A stretch of 57,530 nt of DNA from Gallionella sp. (lineage in GTDB: Bacteria; Pseudomonadota; Gammaproteobacteria; Burkholderiales; Gallionellaceae): contig JAUSMR010000214.1 in NCBI GenBank assembly GCA_030645955.1, positions 1 to 57,530 of the forward strand, in the 5' to 3' direction. The notes below the pieces were generated by a model that saw nothing but the letters and a program-made list of their open reading frames with translations, searched no databases and was not told where the DNA came from. Position numbers and translations under genes: made by a program. Positions 42,163-50,004 of this stretch are shown here, piece by piece (position 1 is the stretch's first letter; the number at the start of each line of letters is the position of its first letter).

Positions 42163-45131
42163 ACAGCCTCCTTGACCATGCGGTCCCATTTCGTCACCTC
42201 GACCAGACACGAGTTCGGCGCGATACCGTCAGATGTCTTAGAAATCATCCGCGTTGGCGTCAGCATGTTCATGCAACCGGCACGCTCCACCAATCCCTCG
42301 GGGGTCTCCATCAAATCTAACTGTGCACATGATTCCCAGGCCTTGACCTGGCCCGGACCCATCAACGGCGCAATGTCCACGGCACAAATCACCGCAGCGC
42401 GGTCGTTGTAGACCTTCACCAGATCGTGCTGGAGCAGGCCCCTTTTTGCCGCCTCATCGTTGCCCATACGCAGCACCCAGTACTGGTAGCCGTCAACCTC
42501 AATGCGGTGATCCTTGATGGTATTGATCTGGCTGCTCTTGCCGTCGTTGAAGGTATGGAAGCTGAACGGCGGATGCGAGGTGATCAGCTGCAGAGGGTAC
42601 TTGGTGAACAACTCCGTCGTGTGACTACCTTCCCATGAGGGGATGTATCGGTTGACGGCCGGGCGATCGGGGTCGTCTTTCTCGATCTTGCGCAACGTGC
42701 TTGGGACGAACTCGAACTTGCTTGACTGTGTGCCTAGGCCCTTGCCCATTTCACCAGCATACTGGCCGGGCAGAGGGTTCTGCTCTGGCGTGTCCTTGAC
42801 ACGGCCCTCAGCGAACCAGCGCATTTCGGTCGGGGTCTTCATGGTGTCAGGGTCTGGAGCCAGGACGTAGTAGCCCTTGCGGATAAACGCTTTCCAGCTG
42901 ATCTTTTTAGGCAGATCGGAGGAGTCAAAAACGCGCTTGGCCCAAGTCAGTTCGGTGTTCCCTCCCTCGGTGTACATTGCACCAGCACCCAGGCGCGAGA
43001 GGATGTCAGCGAATATTTGATAGTCGGACTTGGATTCGCCCAGGGGCTCGATGCACTTGTGCTGCATCAGTATCACGCGGTGGTTCAGTTGGTTCTGTGC
43101 GTGGGCGAAAAAGCCCGTGCAGTTGGCTGACTCAGCAATGTCGTTGCGTTCCAACGCCGTGCAGGCCGGAAGGATTACATCGGCAAACTGCACTTCGTTT
43201 TCCATCCAGATCGACTGGTTGACAACGAACTCGATCGAATTATGACGATAGGCCTCGACCATGCGACCCGCTTGCGGGGAGGTGCCGAACGAGGACGCGC
43301 CGTAGCGGTAGATCATGTGGATGCGCGAGTGTCCCGCCAGTGGGTACTCAATCTTGGGAAACTGCCCTTCGAGTGAAAAGCTATCCCACAGGTGGCCCGA
43401 GCAATGGCCGTTAATGATCCCTTCCGGCCAGTGCTGACGCGGGATGACCTGCTTATTCGGATTCAACGTCAGGGTGTGTGGCATGCGTTGGTAGTTGTGC
43501 GCTGCCGCACCGGTGTTGATGACATCGCCCGAGATGCCACCGTCCGCGTAGCCCGGGAAGTAGAAGTTCAGGTCCATCGGCGTCCCGGCACTCAGGTTGC
43601 CGAAGTTGACGCCGGGCTTGCCCCAGCCCTGCATGGCCATCATTTGAACCATGCAGCGCGCCCATTGTGAACCGGTGGCTGATCGACAAGCGCCGCCCAG
43701 GCCGGAGCCCATACCACCCGCAGCCAGGTAGGTCTTGCGATTGCCCCACACACGGGCGAGGCTGCGCACGTCCTTGGCCGGAATACCCGTTTCCATTTCT
43801 TGCCATTCCGGTGTCTTGGGCACGCCATCCGACACGCCCATTAGGTAATCACTCCACTCGTCAAAACCGGTCGAATTCTTGGTTACATAGTCCTTGTCGT
43901 ATAGGTTTTCTACTATCCACTGGTACATGATGGCGATCGCCATCGCCGCATCGGTTCCGGCTTTTATCGGGAACCATTTGCCCCCGAATAGTTGTGCCGT
44001 TGCGTTAAGATGGGGATCAATGTGCACGAACTCGATGCCCAGATCTTTGGCCCACATGCGCCGCTGCGTAGCTTCTCCACCGCCGTACACGCCGCTGGTG
44101 CTTTCTGGGTCGCTTGACCAGAAGACCACCATCTCGGCTTCCTTCAGGCAATCTTCGACGGTGCCATAGAAGCCGGGGACTCCCACACGCATGTTGTTGC
44201 CGTAGTGGTGCTGCGCTCCCCAGTACCAGCCTTCCCAGCTGATCGGGCTGAAGGCCATTCGGGTGGTGCCGATGATGTTGGCAAAGCGCATCATTGATGA
44301 CAACCAGTAACCCACGTTGCCCCACTGGTGGTGTGCTGGCGTGAACATACCGATCGCGCCCGGGCCATGTTCGCGTTTCATGCGGGTGATTTCGCTGGAA
44401 ACGATGTCGAGTGCATCGTCCCAGCTGATGCGGACGTAGCCTGACTTGCCGCGGTTTTGCGGGTTGCGCTCGCCCTTCGGATCGAAGTCGACCCGTTTCA
44501 TCGGGTACAGCAGGCGTTTGTCTGAGTAGACTTGGGATTTCATTGCCAAGGCATGTACCGACACTGTGGCTCGGCGCTGAGGGCTTAAAGTCTTGCCTCG
44601 CGCCTGAATGGTCCAGCTTGCCGCATCCGTTTCGTCAAAGTCGATTGGCGTCGTGCGCAGAATCTTGCCGTCTTTCACATAGACGAATATGGGTCCACCA
44701 TTGGTCAGGTTGGTGTAACGTGTGCTGCCATCGCGCATGCGCACGCCAAATTCCCATCCGGCTGTTTGAATCGTGTTCATTAGCGAGCCGAACCAGACCA
44801 AATACTCGTCGCGACCGGCAGCCGTCACTTTGAAGTTCTTCATGGCATCAATCATTACCAATTGATCTGGGTTGGGCTTGAGGAAGTCCAGCGCAATGCT
44901 CACGTCCTTGAAGGTCATCACTGCGTCTGGCTGGGTGGCAGGTCCTGGTCGTCCTTGTACCTTCTCTCCCCGAAAAACGAAATGCCGGACGATGCTTCCA
45001 TCGCGCAGGCCAATCTGGACGGTTAGGTTCTTGCCTTTGAGTTTTTCGCGCACCGTTTTGTGTTTGCGGGCCGCTATGCCAATCACCAAGGGCAAGCCTT
45101 TAAGTATGGAAGCAAACAATAATTTCTTCAT
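42159..45131 (-). CDS. Molybdopterin large subunit with N-terminal SCP2-like domain
   Basis: 990 residues. From about residue 140 the protein follows pyrogallol transhydroxylase / resorcinol hydroxylase large subunits of the DMSO-reductase family: NLTNGGPIFVYVKDGKI, TPIDFDETDAASWTI, WSSDPEST at 338-345 near the expected Mo ligand, and a C-terminal molybdopterin-binding domain. No N-terminal Cys cluster, as in that family. Residues about 35-115 are an extra SCP2-like domain (VQIGLRDGSIVRHFVFRGE). Known relatives move or add a phenolic OH using water. AAGGAG precedes MKKLLF; a TTG start would add three residues. Co-transcribed with the reductase gene and the Fe-S subunit. Confidence 0.88.
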   Translation of the reverse strand: MKKLLFASILKGLPLVIGIAARKHKTVREKLKGKNLTVQIGLRDGSIVRHFVFRGEKVQGRPGPATQPDAVMTFKDVSIALDFLKPNPDQLVMIDAMKNFKVTAAGRDEYLVWFGSLMNTIQTAGWEFGVRMRDGSTRYTNLTNGGPIFVYVKDGKILRTTPIDFDETDAASWTIQARGKTLSPQRRATVSVHALAMKSQVYSDKRLLYPMKRVDFDPKGERNPQNRGKSGYVRISWDDALDIVSSEITRMKREHGPGAIGMFTPAHHQWGNVGYWLSSMMRFANIIGTTRMAFSPISWEGWYWGAQHHYGNNMRVGVPGFYGTVEDCLKEAEMVVFWSSDPESTSGVYGGGEATQRRMWAKDLGIEFVHIDPHLNATAQLFGGKWFPIKAGTDAAMAIAIMYQWIVENLYDKDYVTKNSTGFDEWSDYLMGVSDGVPKTPEWQEMETGIPAKDVRSLARVWGNRKTYLAAGGMGSGLGGACRSATGSQWARCMVQMMAMQGWGKPGVNFGNLSAGTPMDLNFYFPGYADGGISGDVINTGAAAHNYQRMPHTLTLNPNKQVIPRQHWPEGIINGHCSGHLWDSFSLEGQFPKIEYPLAGHSRIHMIYRYGASSFGTSPQAGRMVEAYRHNSIEFVVNQSIWMENEVQFADVILPACTALERNDIAESANCTGFFAHAQNQLNHRVILMQHKCIEPLGESKSDYQIFADILSRLGAGAMYTEGGNTELTWAKRVFDSSDLPKKISWKAFIRKGYYVLAPDPDTMKTPTEMRWFAEGRVKDTPEQNPLPGQYAGEMGKGLGTQSSKFEFVPSTLRKIEKDDPDRPAVNRYIPSWEGSHTTELFTKYPLQLITSHPPFSFHTFNDGKSSQINTIKDHRIEVDGYQYWVLRMGNDEAAKRGLLQHDLVKVYNDRAAVICAVDIAPLMGPGQVKAWESCAQLDLMETPEGLVERAGCMNMLTPTRMISKTSDGIAPNSCLVEVTKWDRMVKEAV

Positions 45132-45136
45132 GAATA

Positions 45137-45328
45137 TCAACTCCTTGGGTTATCTCGTCTTAGCCTGTGTATTGCCATCTCACCCTGATGTACCTTCCAG
45201 TCGATCGGATTGATTGCCGCAGCCCGCACACGCACGCGGAGCTCATCAGGCCCGGGCATGACCCCCTCGACTTCCGCAAGGCGCATGCGCTCGGGTCCAC
45301 CATGGCGGTCGTATGCGATTCGTTTCAT
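45137..45328 (-). pseudogene. 5' stub of a quinone-oxidoreductase-type MDR gene
   Basis: 63 residues: MKRIAYDRHGGPERMRLAEV, then MPGPDELRVRVRAAAINPID and WKVHQGEM, the N-terminus of zinc-independent medium-chain dehydrogenases. After GEM the sequence becomes unrelated (AIHRLRRDNPRS) and stops six bases before the large-subunit ATG. The rest of the gene (about 260 residues) is gone. It sits inside the reductase-molybdoenzyme operon, so a deletion probably fused the promoter-proximal stub to the molybdoenzyme genes. Confidence 0.75.
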
Positions 45329-45341
45329 TCGAATTCCTGCT

Positions 45342-46589
45342 TCAGTTTTTGAGAGTCAGGGGCAGCAGCGCCTGTAGTGGTTGTGCCTCGTCTGCCAACA
45401 CGGCTGCGGTAGCCTGAACGCGGTCTGCCACTAGGCGTTTGCTGATCATGAATTCAGCGGCTCGGTTCACTGCGTCTACAGCGATGATCGTGCCCTCGCG
45501 CAGGTAGAAGGTGCAGAACGTGCGTCCGGCCGGATCGCCACGCATCACCACTTGGTCATAACCTTGCGACAATCCAACCATCTGCAGCTTGAGGTCGTAC
45601 TGATCGGACCAGAACCAAGGCACCGAGCGGTGGGCGATGGTTTTTCCGCACAAGGTCGTAGCCGCAGTGCGCGCCTGCTCCATCGCATTGGGCACAGACT
45701 CGATGCGTGCAGGCCGACCAAGCCATGCATTGGGCTGGTAGGCGCAATCACCAATGGCCAGAATGTCGGGGTCACTCGTTCGCCCGAACTCATCGACGAT
45801 GATCCCATCGCCCACATCGAGTCCCGCGTTGCGGGCCAAGTTGACGTTGGGCACCAGTCCGATACCGACGACCACGAGATCGGCATTGATCCGCGAACCG
45901 TCCGCGAGAATCACAGCGACTACTCGCCCCTGATTGAGTTCGAGTCTATCGATGCTGACATCGGTGCGCACGTCAACGCCGGCCTCCCGATGCACCCGCT
46001 CATAGAAGGCTGACATCTCCGGCGCCGTGACACGCACCAGCACGCGCGGCGCACTTTCGAGTACAGTGACTTTTACATCTTGCTTGCGTGCCGACGCTGC
46101 AACCTCAAGCCCAATGTAGCCACCTCCTATCACCACCATGCGCCGCTGCGGTTGCAATTCGGCCCGAATTGCGTCTACATCGTTTAGGGTACGAAGATAA
46201 AGCACATTGGGGGCCTCTGCGCCTTGTATCGGCAGCCGCCTGGGCTGGCCTCCCGTCGCCAGCACCACCTTGTCGTACTCCTCCTCACGCCCATCGGTCA
46301 TCACCACCCGGCGCGCTTCCCGATCGATGCGGGCAACCTGAGCGGGAACGATAAGCTCAATTTGTGCCTTGTCGTAGGTGGCGCGAGGCTTGATTAGCAG
46401 GGAATCTGAGTCAGCGTCTCCAGTCAGGTATGCCTTGGACAGCGGTGGACGTCGGTAAGGCAATTGCGCCTCTTCACCGATCAGCTGGATGCGGCCAGTA
46501 TGTCCTTGTTGGCGCAACGAGGTAGCGACCTCTGCGCCGGCTTGGCCGGCACCGACAATGACGATCTTTGGATCGGACGTAGCAGACAT
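45342..46589 (-). CDS. Ferredoxin reductase (NAD(P)H, FAD-dependent)
   Basis: 415 residues of the BphA4/putidaredoxin-reductase type. It has the FAD motif IVGAGQAGAEVA, the PYRRPPLSKAYL loop, the NAD motif VVIGGGYIGLEVAA, the second FAD motif DILAIGDCAYQ, and the C-terminal domain with WFWSDQYDLKLQMVG. It passes electrons from NAD(P)H to a 2Fe-2S ferredoxin, most plausibly the one at 8530, for the Rieske oxygenase. It leads the operon with the MDR stub and the molybdoenzyme subunits, and has operator copy 6 about 100 bases upstream. Confidence 0.93.
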   Translation of the reverse strand: MSATSDPKIVIVGAGQAGAEVATSLRQQGHTGRIQLIGEEAQLPYRRPPLSKAYLTGDADSDSLLIKPRATYDKAQIELIVPAQVARIDREARRVVMTDGREEEYDKVVLATGGQPRRLPIQGAEAPNVLYLRTLNDVDAIRAELQPQRRMVVIGGGYIGLEVAASARKQDVKVTVLESAPRVLVRVTAPEMSAFYERVHREAGVDVRTDVSIDRLELNQGRVVAVILADGSRINADLVVVGIGLVPNVNLARNAGLDVGDGIIVDEFGRTSDPDILAIGDCAYQPNAWLGRPARIESVPNAMEQARTAATTLCGKTIAHRSVPWFWSDQYDLKLQMVGLSQGYDQVVMRGDPAGRTFCTFYLREGTIIAVDAVNRAAEFMISKRLVADRVQATAAVLADEAQPLQALLPLTLKN

Positions 46590-46690
46590 GACGTGGGACC
46601 TGTATGAGTGTTGATAGAACGCTGCACTTGCGGCGCCTCAAGCGCACCACGCTACCAGGGATTGGCATGCGACTGGCAGATGCAGAATTA

Positions 46691-46710
46691 TATTGAGTAT
46701 ATTATCAATA
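46691..46710. promoter_or_regulatory. Operator-like palindrome, copy 6
   Basis: TATTGA, spacer GTATATTA, TCAATA; both halves perfect. It lies about 100 bases before the ferredoxin reductase start on the minus strand. Confidence 0.75.
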
Positions 46711-46783
46711 TGATTCGAGCAATGAACGTTTGATTCGATCGGGTATGGGTATTTTCCCTAGTGCTGCTGTGTCGCAAGTAATT

Positions 46784-46800
46784 GCTATATTTTTGATAGC
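46784..46800. repeat. Short palindromic element GCTAT-N7-ATAGC
   Basis: GCTAT, ATTTTTG, ATAGC followed by GCTTATTTC. Similar GCTATxxxxATAGC...GCGCTT strings are, from memory, frequent between genes in Comamonadaceae genomes. Only one copy was noticed in this window. The rest of 46711-47206 holds no recognisable gene. Confidence 0.4.
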
Positions 46801-47206
46801 GCTTATTTCGACTGCAGGGTTCACGAATGTGGCCAGGGAGTTCAACCACTACATCGCACGACCATTCCGGGGATGAACGTGGAGAGCTACCCAACTACCC
46901 AAGGTAGGGGAACGCCTCAAGGGGCGGGGAATTTACTTGCTTTGAGTGAACAATTCCAGGGACATGTGCCGATCCTGGAATGAGCACGCTATTTTCTCGA
47001 TCAAGGTTTCTGGACATAGCTTATCGAAGAGTTGGATCTGGTCACTTGAGCATTGGCACACCTGATCAATTCTGTGTCGGTGTCATCAATTCTTGATCTG
47101 GTTGGCAAAAAAGTCCTGAATTCAAGTACTGCGCGGTTGCCGTTTGCAGACTAGGGGAGCTGTGTAGTCCGCAGGCTATGGTGCACATCCACTGGACTTG
47201 TAATCT

Positions 47207-48106
47207 TCAGTTCGTCTCCGACATCAGTTCCGAAACGATGCGTCGCAGCCAGCTTGAGCCGGGGTCTTGGTGGTAGCGCTCATGCCAGTGTTGTTTGACG
47301 GCGTAATCCGGTAGCGGGAACGGCACCGGCAAAATCCGGAACGCACCGCGTCCCTGCAGCACATCGCCCAGGCGCTTGGGGATGGTGATGAGGAGGTCGG
47401 TGTGTTCTACCGCAAAGGCCGCACCCAGAAAATTCGGAATTTGCAAGGCAATGCGGCGCTTGATGCCCAGGCGTGCAATTTCGCGGTCAACGATCAGGGG
47501 GGCTGAACCGGACGAGCTGATCACCACATGGTCCTCCGCTTCATATTGCTGCAGGCTGAGCTGGTCGGTGATGCGGGGATGGTCGGCGCCCAGCATGCAG
47601 ACAAAACTCTGCCTGAACAGCAGTTGCTGATAAAAACCGGCCTCCAGCTGCGGCATGAACCCCAGCGCCAGGTCGGCCTCGCCGCTCTCCAGCAGGCGGG
47701 CCGTGTCCTTGGACAGCGGAAAAATCTCGATCCGGATGCTAGGTGCGGCTACGCGCAGCTTCTCCCACAACTTGCGCAGCAGCACCAGCTGGCTGATGTC
47801 AGTCATGCAGATGCGAAAAATTCGCTCCGAGGAGAGCGGATCAAAGTCATCGCGGTGGCCCAGCACCACATCGAGTGCATCCAGCGCCGCCCGCACTGGC
47901 CGCACCAGCCCCTCGCCAAACGGCGTGGGCTCCATGCCAGTGGCAGTGCGCACGAACAGCGGGTCGCCAAACTGATGGCGCAGCTTGGACAGCGCAACAC
48001 TGGCCGCAGGCTGACCCAGTTCAAGCGCTTCCGCTGCGCCGGAGACGCTGCGGGTTTTGTAGATTTCATCAAACACGGACAAGAGGCGGATATCGATGGA
48101 CTTCAT
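47207..48106 (-). CDS. LysR-family regulator of the gentisate operon
   Basis: 299 residues. The N-terminal winged helix (DIRLLSVFDEIYKTRSVSGA, ALELGQPAASVALSKLRHQF) is NahR/NagR/DntR-like, with the FVRTATGMEPTPFGE continuation typical of that group. The C-terminal effector domain is full length. It is divergent from the gentisate 1,2-dioxygenase gene with a 107-bp shared control region, the standard arrangement for an activator responding to 3-hydroxybenzoate, salicylate or gentisate. Which of these is the inducer cannot be told from sequence. Confidence 0.92.
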   Translation of the reverse strand: MKSIDIRLLSVFDEIYKTRSVSGAAEALELGQPAASVALSKLRHQFGDPLFVRTATGMEPTPFGEGLVRPVRAALDALDVVLGHRDDFDPLSSERIFRICMTDISQLVLLRKLWEKLRVAAPSIRIEIFPLSKDTARLLESGEADLALGFMPQLEAGFYQQLLFRQSFVCMLGADHPRITDQLSLQQYEAEDHVVISSSGSAPLIVDREIARLGIKRRIALQIPNFLGAAFAVEHTDLLITIPKRLGDVLQGRGAFRILPVPFPLPDYAVKQHWHERYHQDPGSSWLRRIVSELMSETN

Positions 48107-48213
48107 TTTTGCAGCACTATGCGAATTTCGAATACCTCATATTAGCGCCATTGGATTTACAGTATTTTGGTCTGCTTCTACGATTGGCTCCATCACACCA
48201 TGAAGGAGACAAC
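48107..48213. promoter_or_regulatory. Divergent LysR/gentisate promoter region
   Basis: 107 bp between the two starts. It contains ATGCGAATTTCGAATACC, with T-N11-A-type symmetry around TTCGAA, a plausible LysR recognition site, and ends with GAAGGAG as the ribosome site of the dioxygenase gene. Confidence 0.45.
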
Positions 48214-49251
48214 ATGCAAGAACTTGGTCGTCTGGAAGACCTCCCCGAGGCATATCGCGACGCGTTGACCGAGCAAAACCTGGTGCCGCTGTGGCCCAGC
48301 TTGCGGACCGTGCTGCCACCCGGCAAACCCACCCCGCGCACCCGGCCGATTTGCTGGCCCTACCAGGGCTTGCGTCCGCTCTTGCTCCAGGCCGGTGAAC
48401 TCACGCCGATGGAAAAAGCAGAGCGTCGTGTGCTGGTGCTCGCCAATCCGGGTCACGGCCTGGAAAAGATGCAGGCCAGCTCAACCATCTACCTGGGCAT
48501 GCAATTACTGCTGCCGGGCGAATGGGCGCCCGCCCACCGGCACACGCCAAACGCCGTGCGCATGATTGTGGAAGGCGAGGGCGCTTACACCACGGTCGAG
48601 GGCGAAAAATGCCCGATGAGCCGCGGCGACCTGATTCTGACCCCGACCGGCCTCTGGCACGAGCATGGCCACGACGGCGACAAACCGGTGGTTTGGCTGG
48701 ATGTGCTGGACTTGCCGCTGGTGTATTTCATGGAAGCCTCCTACGTGACCGAAGGCAAGGCGCAAACCGTCACCGCCGAGGCCAACGACCGGGCCTATCA
48801 GCGTGGCGGCGTGGTGCCCACGCCAATGTTCAACCGGGCTGGCCAGCCGTTCCCGATGCTGCGCTACCCCTGGGTCGATGTGCGCGCCGTACTGGAAGCG
48901 CTGGCGCAAAGCCAGCCAGAGATTGACGCCGTTCAGGTGGCGTATGTGAACCCGGAAACCGGTCTGGATTGCCAGAAAATTCTGGGCTTCTCGGCCCTGA
49001 TGCTGCGCCCCGGTGAACGCCTGCAACTGTCGGCCCGTTCTTGCGCCATGGTGTTTCACCAGATCGAAGGCGGCGCCGATGTCAGCCTGGAAGGTCATCA
49101 GTTCAGCCTGGCGGAGGCCGACACCTGCTGCATCCCCGGCTACACCCCGGTGAGCCTGGCCAACCGCTCGGCGGACCAGCCCGCCTTTGTCTTTATCGCG
49201 GATGACGCGCCGCTGCAGAAAAAGCTCGGACTGTACGAAGTACGCACTTAA
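48214..49251 (+). CDS. nagI: Gentisate 1,2-dioxygenase
   Basis: 345 residues, a cytoplasmic bicupin that opens gentisate between the carboxyl-bearing and hydroxyl-bearing carbons to maleylpyruvate. Fe ligands lie in APAHRHTPNAVRM (H-x-H) and LWHEHGHD. GEWAPAHRH, GDLILTPTGLWHEHGHD and VVWLDVLDLPL are family motifs. The start follows GAAGGAGACAAC; the open frame runs further upstream but that part is the shadow of the divergent LysR gene. It is first in a tight operon with fumarylpyruvate hydrolase, 3-hydroxybenzoate 6-hydroxylase and maleylpyruvate isomerase. The name follows Comamonadaceae nag nomenclature (mhbD in others). Confidence 0.93.
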   Translation: MQELGRLEDLPEAYRDALTEQNLVPLWPSLRTVLPPGKPTPRTRPICWPYQGLRPLLLQAGELTPMEKAERRVLVLANPGHGLEKMQASSTIYLGMQLLLPGEWAPAHRHTPNAVRMIVEGEGAYTTVEGEKCPMSRGDLILTPTGLWHEHGHDGDKPVVWLDVLDLPLVYFMEASYVTEGKAQTVTAEANDRAYQRGGVVPTPMFNRAGQPFPMLRYPWVDVRAVLEALAQSQPEIDAVQVAYVNPETGLDCQKILGFSALMLRPGERLQLSARSCAMVFHQIEGGADVSLEGHQFSLAEADTCCIPGYTPVSLANRSADQPAFVFIADDAPLQKKLGLYEVRT

Positions 49252-49274
49252 TTCAATTTTCAGGACAGAAACAC

Positions 49275-49985
49275 ATGACTCAAGCCAACTACCTTTGGAC
49301 TCCGCCCCCGGTCAACTCCTTGCCGGTGCGTGGCAGCGATGCCCGTTTTCCCGTCAACCGTATCTTCTGCGTCGGCCGCAACTACCACGCCCATGCCATC
49401 GAGATGGGCCGCCCGGTGGACAGAACCACGGCCCGGCCGTTCTACTTCACCAAGTCGCCCTCCACCCTGGTTGAGTCGGGCGCCACCGTGCCTTATCCGG
49501 CGGGCACCAGCAACTACCATTTCGAGATGGAACTGGTGGTCGCCATCGGCGCCGCTGGTTTCCGGGTCAACGAAGCTGATGCCCAGCGCATGATTTATGG
49601 CTACGGCGCTGGCTTGGACATGACGCGCCGCGACCTGCAATTGGTGGCGCGTGACCAGGGCCGTCCGTGGGATCTGGGCAAGGATTTCGAAAAGTCTGCC
49701 GTGTGTACCGAGATCGTGCCCATTGGCAACCTGGGTGTGCTCGGCGCCGGCGCCATCAACTTGCAGGTGAATGGGGAAACAAAACAGACCGCCGACCTCA
49801 ATCAGCTGATCTGGAATATCCCTGAGCTGCTGGCCGACCTGTCCCAGTTCTACCACCTGGTGCCGGGCGACCTGATCTATACCGGCACGCCCGACGGTGT
49901 GGGCGCCGTCAAGGCCGGCGACAAGATCACCGGCCATATTGATGGTGTCGGGGATGTGGCACTGACTATCGGCGCAGCCGAATAA
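49275..49985 (+). CDS. nagK: Fumarylpyruvate hydrolase (FAH family)
   Basis: 236 residues, short FAH-family form. Motifs: FCVGRNYHAHAIEMG, FEMELVVAIGAAG with the metal-binding Glu pair, YGAGLDMTRRDLQ, and GDLIYTGTPDGVGAVKAGD. It hydrolyses fumarylpyruvate to fumarate and pyruvate, the last step of the gentisate route. It starts 23 bases after the dioxygenase and is followed 19 bases later by the hydroxylase, so all are one transcript. Confidence 0.93.
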   Translation: MTQANYLWTPPPVNSLPVRGSDARFPVNRIFCVGRNYHAHAIEMGRPVDRTTARPFYFTKSPSTLVESGATVPYPAGTSNYHFEMELVVAIGAAGFRVNEADAQRMIYGYGAGLDMTRRDLQLVARDQGRPWDLGKDFEKSAVCTEIVPIGNLGVLGAGAINLQVNGETKQTADLNQLIWNIPELLADLSQFYHLVPGDLIYTGTPDGVGAVKAGDKITGHIDGVGDVALTIGAAE

Positions 49986-50004
49986 ACAACAAGCGGAGAC
50001 AAAA

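Noticed and set aside
6985..46710. Reading the TATTGA palindromes as FNR/CRP sites
   Set aside because: FNR sites are TTGAT-N4-ATCAA (six bases between TTGA and TCAA), while these have eight; the spacing does not fit.
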